A program made the position numbers and the translations under genes. Source: Kiritimatiellia bacterium (lineage in GTDB: Bacteria; Verrucomicrobiota; Kiritimatiellia; CAIQIC01; Lenti-01). Taken from it: a DNA stretch of 35,152 nt. The stretch covers positions 1 to 35,152 of the forward strand of contig JAFYAC010000034.1 of the NCBI GenBank assembly GCA_017540905.1, given 5' to 3'. This document shows positions 14,053 through 21,562 of this stretch, piece by piece. Positions within the stretch are counted from its first letter, which is position 1. Each line of letters begins with the position of its first letter. The notes below the pieces were generated by a model. That model was not told the origin of the DNA, made no database searches, and was given only the letters and a program-made list of their open reading frames with translations.

Positions 14053-15315
14053 ATGACCTCCACCCCTTCTTCCCCCGAAACCTCCCCCGGCGGAGCGCCG
14101 GCCGCGCCGCGGGACACGGTTTGGAAAACCGTCGCCCTGACCACCCTCCCCCTGCTGGGCATCGCGTTGATCTTGCTGGCCATCGTCGTGCTGCGCCCCG
14201 CGCGCCAGGTGGTCATCACCGAAGTCCTCCCCCCCGAGTCCGGCTCCGCCATCAACCTCGGGCAGATCATCGACGCCACGGTGCCCGGCGCCTGGGCCGA
14301 GCCGCGCCTGGGCTTCCGCTACCGCCTCTTCGTGGAAGACGAGAGCGAGGACCGCTCCTCCGGCATCGCCCATCTCGCCGGCCGCGCGGTGTTCATCCCT
14401 GACGCGCGCCGCGGGCAGACCGTCCTGGCGGAAGTGACGCGCGTGCGCGAACGCGTGGTGGATGCCGTCCTCACGGCGGTCGTCGGGCAGATCGCCATGC
14501 CGCCGAAGCCGCCGCGTCCGGCCTGGAAGCCCCGTCCGGGCGACCCTACCGCCGACATCGTGAAGGATGCCGTCCTCGACGTAGTCCTCACCGAGCCCTC
14601 CTCCAAGAACCCCGAAACCGAAGCCATCGCGCGCGTCGCCGGACTGGTCGTCGTCGTGCAGGGCGCCCCCTCCTCCTCCATCGGCGAGCGCGTGAACGTG
14701 CGCATCACCGACCGCCGCGAGCGCATCGCCTTCGCCGAACTCACCGGCAAGCCCGCCGGAACCGGCCCGCTCCCCGTACGCGAAGCCCGCCCCGCCAAAC
14801 CCGCCTACCGCCCCGACGCCGGCGACCCCGTCGTGACCGGCGCGGAACTCGACGTCGTGATTTCCGAGCCCTCCGCCAAGCGCCCCGGCGAAGAAGGCAT
14901 CGCCAAGATCGGCGGCCTCGTCGTCGCCGTGAAGGGCGCCACCACCATCGGCGAGCGCGTCAACGTCCGCATCACCGGCCGCCGCGAACGCATCGCCTTC
15001 GCCGAGCCCACCGGCAAGCCCGCCGGCACCGGTCCCCTGCCCGAAATCAAGAAGGCTCCCCGCCCCGCCGCCCCGTCCTCCTCCGCCCCCCGCCTCGCCG
15101 ACGTCGCCGAAGGCGCCGTCCTGGAACTCAACATCCTCGAACCCTCCCGCAAGAACCCCGACACCGAAGGCGTCGCCAAGGTGGAAGGCCTCGTCATCTT
15201 CGTCAGCGGCGCCACCGAACCCGGCTCCCGCGTGAAGGCCCGCATCACCTCCCGCATGTCGCGCGTCGCCTTCGCCGAATCCCTCGGCCCCGCCGCCCCC
15301 GTCCCCGCCCCGTAA
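14053..15315 (+). CDS. Membrane-anchored protein with four TRAM-like repeats
   Basis: 420 residues. A short polar N-terminus is followed by one membrane helix (residues ~27-48, ALTTLPLLGIALILLAIVV). Four related ~60-residue units follow, at about 85-145, 170-238, 265-327 and 350-410. Each has the TRAM pattern: a strand, then EGIAKIGGLVVAVKGA, GERVNVRI, and RIAFAE. They are separated by Pro/Ala-rich linkers. TRAM domains are small OB-fold-like RNA-binding modules, usually single and attached to tRNA-modifying enzymes; here no catalytic domain is present. The ATG at 14053 follows AAGGA. The NERD gene begins fifteen bases after the stop, which suggests one operon. A membrane-linked RNA-binding role is inference. 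Confidence 0.7.
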   Translation: MTSTPSSPETSPGGAPAAPRDTVWKTVALTTLPLLGIALILLAIVVLRPARQVVITEVLPPESGSAINLGQIIDATVPGAWAEPRLGFRYRLFVEDESEDRSSGIAHLAGRAVFIPDARRGQTVLAEVTRVRERVVDAVLTAVVGQIAMPPKPPRPAWKPRPGDPTADIVKDAVLDVVLTEPSSKNPETEAIARVAGLVVVVQGAPSSSIGERVNVRITDRRERIAFAELTGKPAGTGPLPVREARPAKPAYRPDAGDPVVTGAELDVVISEPSAKRPGEEGIAKIGGLVVAVKGATTIGERVNVRITGRRERIAFAEPTGKPAGTGPLPEIKKAPRPAAPSSSAPRLADVAEGAVLELNILEPSRKNPDTEGVAKVEGLVIFVSGATEPGSRVKARITSRMSRVAFAESLGPAAPVPAP

Positions 15316-15330
15316 GAAAGGAGTCCCGCC

Positions 15331-16107
15331 ATGGCCCAGACCCTCACCACCGAACGCAACCTCCTCCGGCGCCAGGAAGAAATCGAAGGCGAAGTCCGCT
15401 TCCTCAAGCGCATGCGCATCCTCGAATGGACGGCGGCCGCCGTCATCCTCGCCGCCGGCCTCGCCTGGCACTACGGCAACGGCGGCGGCTGGGGCATCGC
15501 CATCCTCGGCGCGTTCATCGCCTTCCTGGCCCTCGGCCACGAATTCCACCGCCGCGAGAGCGCCGAAGAAGGCGAAGAAACCGCCGAATTCCGCGCCGCC
15601 AAGGCCTCCGTCGCGGCCCTCCTCGACGAAAAACTCGCCAACGACCACTACATCCTCAACGACCTGCGCCTCAAGTCCGGACGCGAAAAATGCTGGATCG
15701 ACCACCTCGTCGTCGCACCCTCCGGCCTCTTCGTCATCCACACCCTCGCCTGGGGCGGAAAGATCATCGGCGACACCGCCCGCCAGGCGCACGTCTGGAA
15801 GATCCGCGACGCCGCCACCGGCCAGCTCCGCCCCGCGAAGAACCCCGTCGGCCACGTCCTCCGCAAGCGCCGCCTCCTCCGCAACTGGCTCAAGGGCACC
15901 AACCTCATCTGGGAGCGCGTCTATCCCCTCGTCGTCGTCGCCAACCCCGACGCCGACCTCCAGGTCCTCAACGCCAAGAACCGCGTCGTCACCCCCACCG
16001 AACTCGTCAACTTCATCAACGACTTCTGCTTCGAGAAACCCATCCTATCCAACGCCGAAGTCGAAAAACTCGCCCGCGGCCTCCTCGCCGGCGAAACCCC
16101 CTCCTGA
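15331..16107 (+). CDS. NERD-domain membrane protein with a degenerate active site
   Basis: 258 residues. A basic N-terminal helix and two membrane helices (about 35-70) precede a NERD domain, a nuclease-related fold. The segment ILNDLRLKSGREKCWIDHLVVAPSG contains the expected Asp (D124). The following strand reads FVIHTLAWGG, where the family has VIE-K, so the catalytic Glu and Lys are His137 and Leu139. The protein is therefore probably not an active nuclease. AAAGGAG stands seven bases before the ATG. It is a paralogue of the next gene, which keeps the residues. The two share layout, length and the C-terminal ELVNFINDFCF/AVRYINDHCF motif. Confidence 0.8.
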   Translation: MAQTLTTERNLLRRQEEIEGEVRFLKRMRILEWTAAAVILAAGLAWHYGNGGGWGIAILGAFIAFLALGHEFHRRESAEEGEETAEFRAAKASVAALLDEKLANDHYILNDLRLKSGREKCWIDHLVVAPSGLFVIHTLAWGGKIIGDTARQAHVWKIRDAATGQLRPAKNPVGHVLRKRRLLRNWLKGTNLIWERVYPLVVVANPDADLQVLNAKNRVVTPTELVNFINDFCFEKPILSNAEVEKLARGLLAGETPS

Positions 16108-16118
16108 GCCCCCCTCCC

Positions 16119-16156
16119 CTAGCAACCTAGATATCTAGAAACCTAGAAACCTAGCT
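16119..16156. repeat. Short AACCTAG repeats before the second NERD gene
   Basis: Four CCTAG units alternate with ATATCTAGAAA in the 60-base gap between the NERD genes. AT-rich DNA here is conspicuous in a GC-rich context. There is no normal Shine-Dalgarno between it and the next ATG. Confidence 0.4.
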
Positions 16157-16167
16157 CCTCCCCTCCC

Positions 16168-16920
16168 ATGGCCAAAATCCTCCGCAGCGAAACCAGCCTC
16201 GGCCGCCGCGAAAACGAACTCCGCCGCGAGCTCGCCCGCACCTTCTGGCTGCGCCTGGCCGCGTGGGGACCCGTCGCGGCGCTGTCGATCCTGCTGGCCG
16301 TGGCCGCCGTGCGGCGCGCCTCGCCGTGGCCGCTGGCGGGCATCCCCGTGCTCGCCCTGCTGGGGCTGGGCGTCGAACTCCGTCGCCGCGAGATGGCCGA
16401 CGAAGTCCGCAACCTCGAAGGCGGCCGCCGCGGCGAAAACAAGATGGCCTCCATCCTGGCCGAGCGCCTGGCCGACGACCACCTCGTCCTCAACGACCTC
16501 GAACTCCGGCTCGGCCACGACCGCGCCCAGATCGACCACCTCGTCCTCGCGCCCTCCGGCATCTACGTCATCGAATCCAAGTACTGGGCGGGTACCCTCT
16601 CCGGCGACGTCGTCGACTCCAACTGGACCCAGAAAAACCGCGGATTCCCGCGCACCGTCAAGAGCCCCGTCAAGCAATGCGAGCGCCAGCGCCGGATGCT
16701 CATCTCCCTCTTCAACCTGCGCCTGCCCGACGACCGCATCCACCCCATGGCGGTCTTCACCCACCCGCGCGCCCGCCTCGAAATCCGCGGCGGCGCCGGA
16801 CGCGTCTTCACCCTCAACGAAGCCGTCCGCTACATCAACGACCACTGCTTCGATCCCCCCGTCCTCGCCCCCTCCGCCCTCCGCTCCCTCGCCGATGACA
16901 TCCTCCGCCACCAAACCTAA
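16168..16920 (+). CDS. NERD-domain membrane protein, intact nuclease motif
   Basis: 250 residues with the same architecture as the preceding gene: a basic N-terminal segment, two membrane helices (~30-70) and a cytoplasmic NERD domain. The catalytic set is complete: D123 in AQIDHLVLAPSG, then E136 and K138 in YVIESKYWAG. NERD domains belong to the PD-(D/E)xK-like nuclease-related group, and a DNA- or RNA-processing role at the membrane is expected, not shown. No Shine-Dalgarno precedes the ATG at 16168; the leader is pyrimidine-rich (CTCCTCCCCTCCC). With its defective paralogue it may form a heterodimer, which is inference. Confidence 0.83.
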   Translation: MAKILRSETSLGRRENELRRELARTFWLRLAAWGPVAALSILLAVAAVRRASPWPLAGIPVLALLGLGVELRRREMADEVRNLEGGRRGENKMASILAERLADDHLVLNDLELRLGHDRAQIDHLVLAPSGIYVIESKYWAGTLSGDVVDSNWTQKNRGFPRTVKSPVKQCERQRRMLISLFNLRLPDDRIHPMAVFTHPRARLEIRGGAGRVFTLNEAVRYINDHCFDPPVLAPSALRSLADDILRHQT

Positions 16921-16968
16921 CTCCCTCCCGTCGCAGCGCGACCGCCCCGCCCGCTTCCCTCCCCCTTT

Positions 16969-17044
16969 CCGCCCGCAGGGCGCACCTCCCTTCTTCCTTC
17001 TTCCTTCTTCCTTCTTACTTCTTCTCCCGCCCGCAGGGCGCACC
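16969..17044. repeat. Direct 18 bp repeats around a CTTCTTC microsatellite
   Basis: CCGCCCGCAGGGCGCACC occurs at 16969-16986 and 17027-17044. Between them lie four or five imperfect 7-base CTTCTTC units. The whole 165-base gap before the PHP gene is almost entirely pyrimidine on this strand. Confidence 0.6.
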
Positions 17045-17085
17045 GCTCTCTTTTCTCTGTTCGTTTTTCGTTTTTCACTCTCTCC

Positions 17086-17820
17086 ATGAAGCTCCGCTGC
17101 GACTTCCACCTCCACTCCTGCCTCTCCCCCTGCGCCGACCTCGGAATGTCGCCCTCCGCCATCGCCGAAGCCGCGCGCGCCGCGGGCCTCGACGCCGTCG
17201 CCCTCACCGACCACAACACCGCCCGCAACACCCCCGCCTTCGCCGAAGCCTGCCGACGCGCCGGCCTCCGCGCCTTCTACGGCCTCGAAGTCTCCACCGT
17301 CGAAGAAGTCCACTGCATCGCCCTCTTCGGCACCCCCGACGCCGCCCTCGCCTTCGGCGCGACCCTCTACGACCGGCTTCCCGACTTCCCGAACATCCCC
17401 GAAAAACTCGGCGACCAGCCCGTCGTGGACGCCGACGAAAACATCCTCGACTTCGAGCCCCGCTACCTCGGCTCCTCCACCGACATCCCCTACACCGAAC
17501 TCCCCGCTCTCGTCGAAGCCGCCGGCGGCCTTTTCTGGCCCGCGCACATCGACCGCCCCGCCTCCGGCGTCCTCGGCCAGCTCGGCACCCTCCCGCCCGA
17601 AAGCGGCCCCATCCTCGAAATCACCCGCCACAACGTCGCTTCCATGACCGCCGCCTACGGCCCCACCCACACCCTCCTCACCTCCTCCGACGCCCACTTC
17701 CTCCCCGACATCGCCTCCACCCACACCCTCATCGACTTCGGCGACTCCCCCTTCTCCCTCCCCGCCCTCCGCTCCGCCCTCCTCCGCCGCTCCGCGACCC
17801 CCGTCTTCCACCGCCCCTGA
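17086..17820 (+). CDS. PHP-domain phosphoesterase
   Basis: 244 residues forming a single PHP domain. The metal ligands are in the expected order: D6, H8 and H10 (CDFHLHSC), D42/H43 (LTDHN), E68 (YGLEVST), H76 (EVHCIAL), H154 (WPAHIDRP), and D202/H204 (SSDAHF). PHP enzymes are metal-dependent phosphoesterases acting on small phosphates, nucleic acid ends or nucleotides. Stand-alone proteins with this pattern include YciV-like 3'-5' exo-type enzymes. The gap from the NERD gene is 165 bases and there is no Shine-Dalgarno (leader CTCTCTCC). Same-strand position after two NERD genes suggests nucleic-acid metabolism, but a separate transcript is possible. Confidence 0.88.
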   Translation: MKLRCDFHLHSCLSPCADLGMSPSAIAEAARAAGLDAVALTDHNTARNTPAFAEACRRAGLRAFYGLEVSTVEEVHCIALFGTPDAALAFGATLYDRLPDFPNIPEKLGDQPVVDADENILDFEPRYLGSSTDIPYTELPALVEAAGGLFWPAHIDRPASGVLGQLGTLPPESGPILEITRHNVASMTAAYGPTHTLLTSSDAHFLPDIASTHTLIDFGDSPFSLPALRSALLRRSATPVFHRP

Positions 17821-17929
17821 CTCCTACCCCGTCTTTCTCCCGCTTTTCCCCCTGCCTCCCCCCCACCCCATCTCTCGCCTTTTCCTTCCCCTCCCCCCTT
17901 GCACTCCCGCACCCATTGGAATTACTCGC

Positions 17930-17941
17930 GATATCAAGGAA
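17930..17941 (+). repeat. GATATCAAGGAA motif, copy 1
   Basis: The motif stands 41 bases before the start of the 17983 gene, in the context CTCGCGATATCAAGGAAAAC. An inverted copy at 18774-18785 lies near the end of the same gene and a third at 20382-20393 precedes the dihydrouridine synthase gene. Confidence 0.45.
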
Positions 17942-17982
17942 AACACTTGCCTTCCCGCCATCTTTCCGCCATCCTTCCCCCC

Positions 17983-18966
17983 ATGAGCAAAACCAATCCC
18001 GTCTTCCCTCCCGGCTACCTTGATGCCCTGGCCACCTTCTGCTTCGGCCTCGACAGCAAGGACACCTCCCCCGCCGCCCAACTCGCCTTCCTGCTCGGTG
18101 CCGTTCCCTTCACCGCGGCCGTCGGCACGCACCTCATCGCCTATGGGGCCTCCTCCCTCGTCCGGCGCATCTGCAGGCACTTCAACCCGCCTCCGCCTCC
18201 CGCACCGCCCAAGCCGCCCATCTCCCTGCGCGGCCTCCCATCGCCCGAAGACATCCAGGACGCCTGGGATGCCGAGCCGCGCACGCTTGCCGCACGCCTC
18301 CGCATCGGCTCGCGCCTTGCGGACCTCGAGCCCACGCTCGACAGCCGGTTCGTCTTCAAGAAAACCCGTTCCGGCTCGAAGCGCATCGTGGCCCGCCAAC
18401 CCGGCATGAAAGGCTGGTTGTGCCGCAACGCCCCCGACGTCACCTACAGCACGGCGATGCATTACAAGAAGCTGGCGACCCGCCTCCGCCAGCTTGTCGG
18501 CCTCGACGCCCGGATTCCGCTCGAATGGATACTCCCCGGAGACGGCGAGGCCCGTGCCAGGCTGGCCGACCTCGCGCCCGCCGAACGGGCGGCGGCGGCC
18601 GCGGCCCACCGCAAGCTCTCGGCCTTGCTTGCCGACAACCCCAAAATCACCCACCTCACCCTGGCCGTCGAGCAAAAGCTCGGCATCATGCGCATGGTCA
18701 CCATCCGCCGCATCCGGGGGCAAAAAATCCGGAAGGGGAAGCGGGACGGAAAACGGGAGGAAAGGCCAACAAATTCCTTGATATCGCAAGTCAATTTCGC
18801 CGGCATGTCGGCCAACGTGGATCCAATGCGTGCGGAGGCGTTCTGGGACGCAATCCGGAAGATACTCGGGGAGGAGAGGCCGGATGCGGCGACACGGAAA
18901 CTCCAACACGACATCCGAGCCTGGCTGAACGCGCCCTTGCAGGCGCGGCAGAACCGCCGCCGCTAG
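17983..18966 (+). CDS. Hypothetical protein
   Basis: 327 residues that I do not recognise. The N-terminus has a moderately hydrophobic stretch (AQLAFLLGAVPFTAAVGTHLIAYGA), then a proline run (PPPPPAPPKPP). The middle (DIQDAWDAEPRTLAARLRIG, GMKGWLCRNAPDVTYSTAMHYKKLATRL) looks helical and resembles small DNA-associated proteins in which a bulky segment precedes a TAxxY helix. A basic stretch (KIRKGKRDGKREE) leads to a C-terminal helical tail. The ATG at 17983 is the first after the pyrimidine-rich gap, with no Shine-Dalgarno. Inverted copies of GATATCAAGGAA lie just upstream and within its 3' part, so it may be the cargo of a small mobile unit. Confidence 0.6.
   Translation: MSKTNPVFPPGYLDALATFCFGLDSKDTSPAAQLAFLLGAVPFTAAVGTHLIAYGASSLVRRICRHFNPPPPPAPPKPPISLRGLPSPEDIQDAWDAEPRTLAARLRIGSRLADLEPTLDSRFVFKKTRSGSKRIVARQPGMKGWLCRNAPDVTYSTAMHYKKLATRLRQLVGLDARIPLEWILPGDGEARARLADLAPAERAAAAAAHRKLSALLADNPKITHLTLAVEQKLGIMRMVTIRRIRGQKIRKGKRDGKREERPTNSLISQVNFAGMSANVDPMRAEAFWDAIRKILGEERPDAATRKLQHDIRAWLNAPLQARQNRRR
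18774..18785 (-). repeat. GATATCAAGGAA motif, copy 2 (inverted)
   Basis: On the minus strand this reads ACTTGCGATATCAAGGAATT, close to copy 1 (ACTCGCGATATCAAGGAAAA). It is inside the coding sequence of the 17983 gene, where it encodes NSLISQV. Confidence 0.45.
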
Positions 18967-19003
18967 AGCAAATCAAGAAAAAGTGTAGCCGCAAGTCGGG
19001 GAG

Positions 19004-19030
19004 GGCCCGGCTTCGTCCGGGCCTGGTTTT
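19004..19030 (+). terminator. Possible terminator after the 17983 gene
   Basis: GGCCCGG, loop CTTCGT and CCGGGCC form a 7 bp stem with a tight loop, followed by TGGTTTT. It lies 38 bases past the stop codon. It is part of a repeat unit that recurs at 19302 without a clear T tail, so termination may be incidental. Confidence 0.4.
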
Positions 19031-19125
19031 CCGTCCTTGCACGCGGCCGCGACAAAGCGCGGCCCTCCCGAAACGGCTACAGCATTTCTTAAACCGCTCT
19101 AGAGCGGTTCAAGAAATAGTGTGGC

Positions 19126-19228
19126 CTCAATCCATTGTCCCGCCAGTCATTTCCACTGCGGACGCGCGGAAGCGCGTCCCTCCCCGTGGAGAGCGCAAGG
19201 GTCGCGCTTCCGCGCGACCTTGTGGTTG
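19126..19228 (+). repeat. Dispersed ~105 bp repeat, copy 1
   Basis: Matches 32236-32343 from CTCAA to TTGTGGTTG. Identical blocks include AAGCGCGTCCCTCCCCGTGG, GGGTCGCGCTTCCGCGCG and ACCTTGTGGTTG. It holds two hairpins, GACGCGCGGAAGCGCGTC and GTCGCGCTTCCGCGCGAC. Confidence 0.65.
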
Positions 19229-19545
19229 AGAAACTTTTGGAAAGCTACAGAAAAACTTTAACCGCTCTGGTACAGCGTCACGGACATCTGATTCCGCCGG
19301 GAGGGCCCGGCTCCGTCCGGGCCGGGGCCGCGGGATGCGGAAGGAACGATGCGGGGACAATTCTTGCACGCGGCCGCGACGAAGCGCGGCCCTCCCGGGA
19401 TGAAACCGAAAACAATGTAGCGGGTTGGCCCGGGCCGCCGTGCGCCCAATGGGGAGACGCCCAGGCCGAGGCGTCCAAGCGGCCGGGGCGTACGGCGTGC
19501 AGGGGGGAGCTTGGCGAGGGGGGCGGGGTGTGCTAGGATGGCGGC

Positions 19546-19782
19546 ATGATGGTGAAGATTTACTGGTTTTTCAGGATTGCGGCCTATGCGGCCTGCTTGG
19601 GCGGGGTGGCGTGGTTTTTTGCCCACCAGGCGTCGCCCAGCGGCGGACAGGAAGGGCTGTATGCCGTTTACGCGGGGTTCCTCGCGTTCTTCGTGTCGTA
19701 CGCGATACGGTTCTTTCTCCGTTTCGGGGGGCACCCGCGGGGCAATCCGCCTCGCGGGGACGAAGACGGCGGACAGGAATGA
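19546..19782 (+). CDS. Small protein with two membrane helices
   Basis: 78 residues. Two hydrophobic helices (about 5-27, IYWFFRIAAYAACLGGVAWFF, and 39-61, LYAVYAGFLAFFVSYAIRFF) are joined by a short Gly/Ser/Gln loop and followed by a polar, acidic tail. No family is recognised. AGGA lies about ten bases before the ATG, and a second ATG follows at 19549. The stop overlaps the next start as ATGA, so the two proteins are likely made together and may interact in the envelope. Confidence 0.6.
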   Translation: MMVKIYWFFRIAAYAACLGGVAWFFAHQASPSGGQEGLYAVYAGFLAFFVSYAIRFFLRFGGHPRGNPPRGDEDGGQE

Positions 19783-20318
19783 GCGGGCGCGCCGGACGGG
19801 GCGCCGCCTGGATTGCCGCGGCGGGGATGTTGGTTGCGGCGGCGGGGGCGTGGGGGCAACGGATTGAACCGGCACCGGTGCCGGGCCCGGTGGGGCTCTC
19901 GGTCGGCAACGAGTCGCGCATGGCGCTGGCCCGGGCGGAACGCTGGCTCGATCGGAACGCCCACGGGGAGGACGGGCTGTCCGCGATCCCCGGCGCCGAC
20001 GAAGTGGACGACGCGGAGGTCGAGCGCCTGAAACCGTTGCTGGAGGGGGATGCCGGTTGCCTGCTCGCGGGGGAAAACGCCTGCGAGGCATGGGGGCGGC
20101 TTGCGGCGGGGCTGGCGCGGCATGGGATGGAGATGGCGTACCTGGACGGGACATTCGTGCCGTGGAGGAATGCCATCCTACACGAGCTGGTGGTTTCGCA
20201 ACGGCCGGACGGCATGGGCGGGGGCTGTTGGGGGGACGGGGAGGAGGCCGTGCGGTCGACACGGGCGGCATGCGCCACGCTCCGCTTCCTGCTGGGCTTC
20301 GGGGCGGAGGGAGACTGA
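19779..20318 (+). CDS. Secreted protein with a single cyclase-fold-like repeat
   Basis: 179 residues. The N-terminus looks like a signal peptide (basic SGRAGRG, hydrophobic AAWIAAAGMLVAAAGA, cleavage near WGQ). The C-terminal part contains LVVSQRPDGMGGGCWGD and ACATLRFLLGF. These resemble one repeat of the terpenoid-cyclase/prenyltransferase barrel seen in the 12.2-13.6 kb protein, but the length is too short for a full barrel. The ATG at 19779 overlaps the TGA of the small membrane protein gene. The similarity is weak and visual; function is unknown. Confidence 0.55.
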   Translation: MSGRAGRGAAWIAAAGMLVAAAGAWGQRIEPAPVPGPVGLSVGNESRMALARAERWLDRNAHGEDGLSAIPGADEVDDAEVERLKPLLEGDAGCLLAGENACEAWGRLAAGLARHGMEMAYLDGTFVPWRNAILHELVVSQRPDGMGGGCWGDGEEAVRSTRAACATLRFLLGFGAEGD

Positions 20319-20381
20319 ACGGGGACGGACGGGGGACAACGGGGAACTCAACGGACAAGAACGCGGGAAAAATGCTTGTTT

Positions 20382-20393
20382 TTCCTTGATATC
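20382..20393 (-). repeat. GATATCAAGGAA motif, copy 3
   Basis: On the minus strand this reads CCAGATATCAAGGAAAAACA. It lies 70 bases upstream of the dihydrouridine synthase gene, in the same orientation as copy 2. Confidence 0.45.
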
Positions 20394-20462
20394 TGGAGTG
20401 CGGGCGGACGGCGGGGGGCGGGCAGGGAGATTTGGCTTTTGCGGAAAGGGGGAGGGCGTAGA

Positions 20463-21533
20463 ATGTGGGGCATGAACTATCCAGCTTTGGTTCCATTGCA
20501 GATCGGGCGGCTCCGGGTGGAGTGGCCGGTGTTCCTCGCGCCGATGGCGGGGTACACGGACGCGGCGTTCCGGTCGCTGTGCCTGGAAATGGGGTGCGGC
20601 GGCGCGGTCACGGAGATGGTCAACGCCTACGGGTACGTGGTCGGGCACGACCGGACGGAGCACTATCTGGACACGTGGGAGGGGGAGCATCCGCTGGGCG
20701 CGCAGATATACGGTTCGGACCCGGGCAAGATGGCGGAGGCGGCGGGGGAGATTTCGAGGCTGGGGAAGTTCGATTTCATCGACATCAACGCGGGCTGCCC
20801 GATGCCGAAGATCCGCAACCGCGGGGACGGGGCGGGGCTGATCCGGACGCCGGAGAAGCTCAACGAGATCGTGCGGCGGTGCGTGGCGGCGGTGGAGGGG
20901 CGGGTGCCGGTGACGGTCAAGACGCGCGTGGGCTGGGATGCGGACACGCTGAACGCGCTGGAGCTGACGGCGGGGGCGGAGGAGGCGGGGGCGGCGGCGA
21001 TTTTCCTGCACGGCCGGGTGGCGGTGGTCAAGCACGCGGGACCGAGCGACTGGGGGCTGATTGGGGAAGTGAAACGGGCGCGGCGCGTGCCGGTCATCGG
21101 CAACGGCGGGGTGAAGCGTCCGGTGGACGCGCTGCACATGGTGGCGGAAACGGGGGTGGACGGGGTGATGGTGGGGCGTGCGGCGCTGGGGAATCCGTGG
21201 TGGTTCCGGGAGTTGCGGGAGCTGGCGGCGGGCAAGACGGTCCACAAACCGCGCCCGGAGGAGGTGCGGGCGGTCATCCGCGAACACTTGGCGCGGGAGG
21301 AGAACCTGATGCAGCGGCGAGGGCCGAAGGAGCTGAAGCTGGGGGCGGAGCTTACGGCGTGCCTGGTGCTGCGGGCGCACCTGGTGCGGTACCTGCGGGG
21401 GTTCCGGGGGATCCGCCTGCTCGCGGTGCACTTGGAGGAGCGGCAGACGAAGGAGCAGCTGCTGGAGCGCATCGACGAGGTGATCGCCTCGGGACTGAAG
21501 TCGGATCCGGCGCCGGGCGACGGGGAAGCGTGA
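20463..21533 (+). CDS. dusB: tRNA-dihydrouridine synthase, DusB type
   Basis: 356 residues with a TIM barrel binding FMN. The enzyme reduces specific uridines of tRNA to dihydrouridine with NADPH. Visible markers are FLAPMAGYTDAAFRSL, GAVTEMVNA, ALGAQIYGSDPGKM-type text, the catalytic Cys in INAGCPMPKI (C112), VKTRVGW, FLHGR, VIGNGGVKRP and GVMVGRAALGNPWWF. The C-terminal helical tRNA-binding domain follows (from about VRAVIREHL). GGAGG at 20451-20455 favours the ATG at 20463; 20472 is an alternative. Third positions are G-rich, unlike the C-rich genes upstream. It ends 29 bases before the convergent permease gene. Confidence 0.9.
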   Translation: MWGMNYPALVPLQIGRLRVEWPVFLAPMAGYTDAAFRSLCLEMGCGGAVTEMVNAYGYVVGHDRTEHYLDTWEGEHPLGAQIYGSDPGKMAEAAGEISRLGKFDFIDINAGCPMPKIRNRGDGAGLIRTPEKLNEIVRRCVAAVEGRVPVTVKTRVGWDADTLNALELTAGAEEAGAAAIFLHGRVAVVKHAGPSDWGLIGEVKRARRVPVIGNGGVKRPVDALHMVAETGVDGVMVGRAALGNPWWFRELRELAAGKTVHKPRPEEVRAVIREHLAREENLMQRRGPKELKLGAELTACLVLRAHLVRYLRGFRGIRLLAVHLEERQTKEQLLERIDEVIASGLKSDPAPGDGEA

Positions 21534-21562
21534 ACGGCGGCGGGGGGATGCGCGGACGAGGG

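Larger units (their letters stand above)
18964..19440. repeat. Intergenic repeat cluster
   Basis: The 579-base gap 18967-19545 has no gene. It contains two ~30 bp direct repeats starting CTAGAGC (18964 and 19099), and a perfect 18 bp palindrome AACCGCTCTAGAGCGGTT (19092-19109). It also contains two copies of a unit that runs from GAGGGCCCGGCT to CGCGGCCCTCCCG (about 19001-19071 and 19302-19400). The repeats alternate like an accumulated nest of small hairpin elements. Confidence 0.6.

Noticed and set aside
18964..19440. CRISPR-like array
   Set aside because: Repeats are few, of two types, differently spaced and palindromic, with no uniform spacers and no cas genes.
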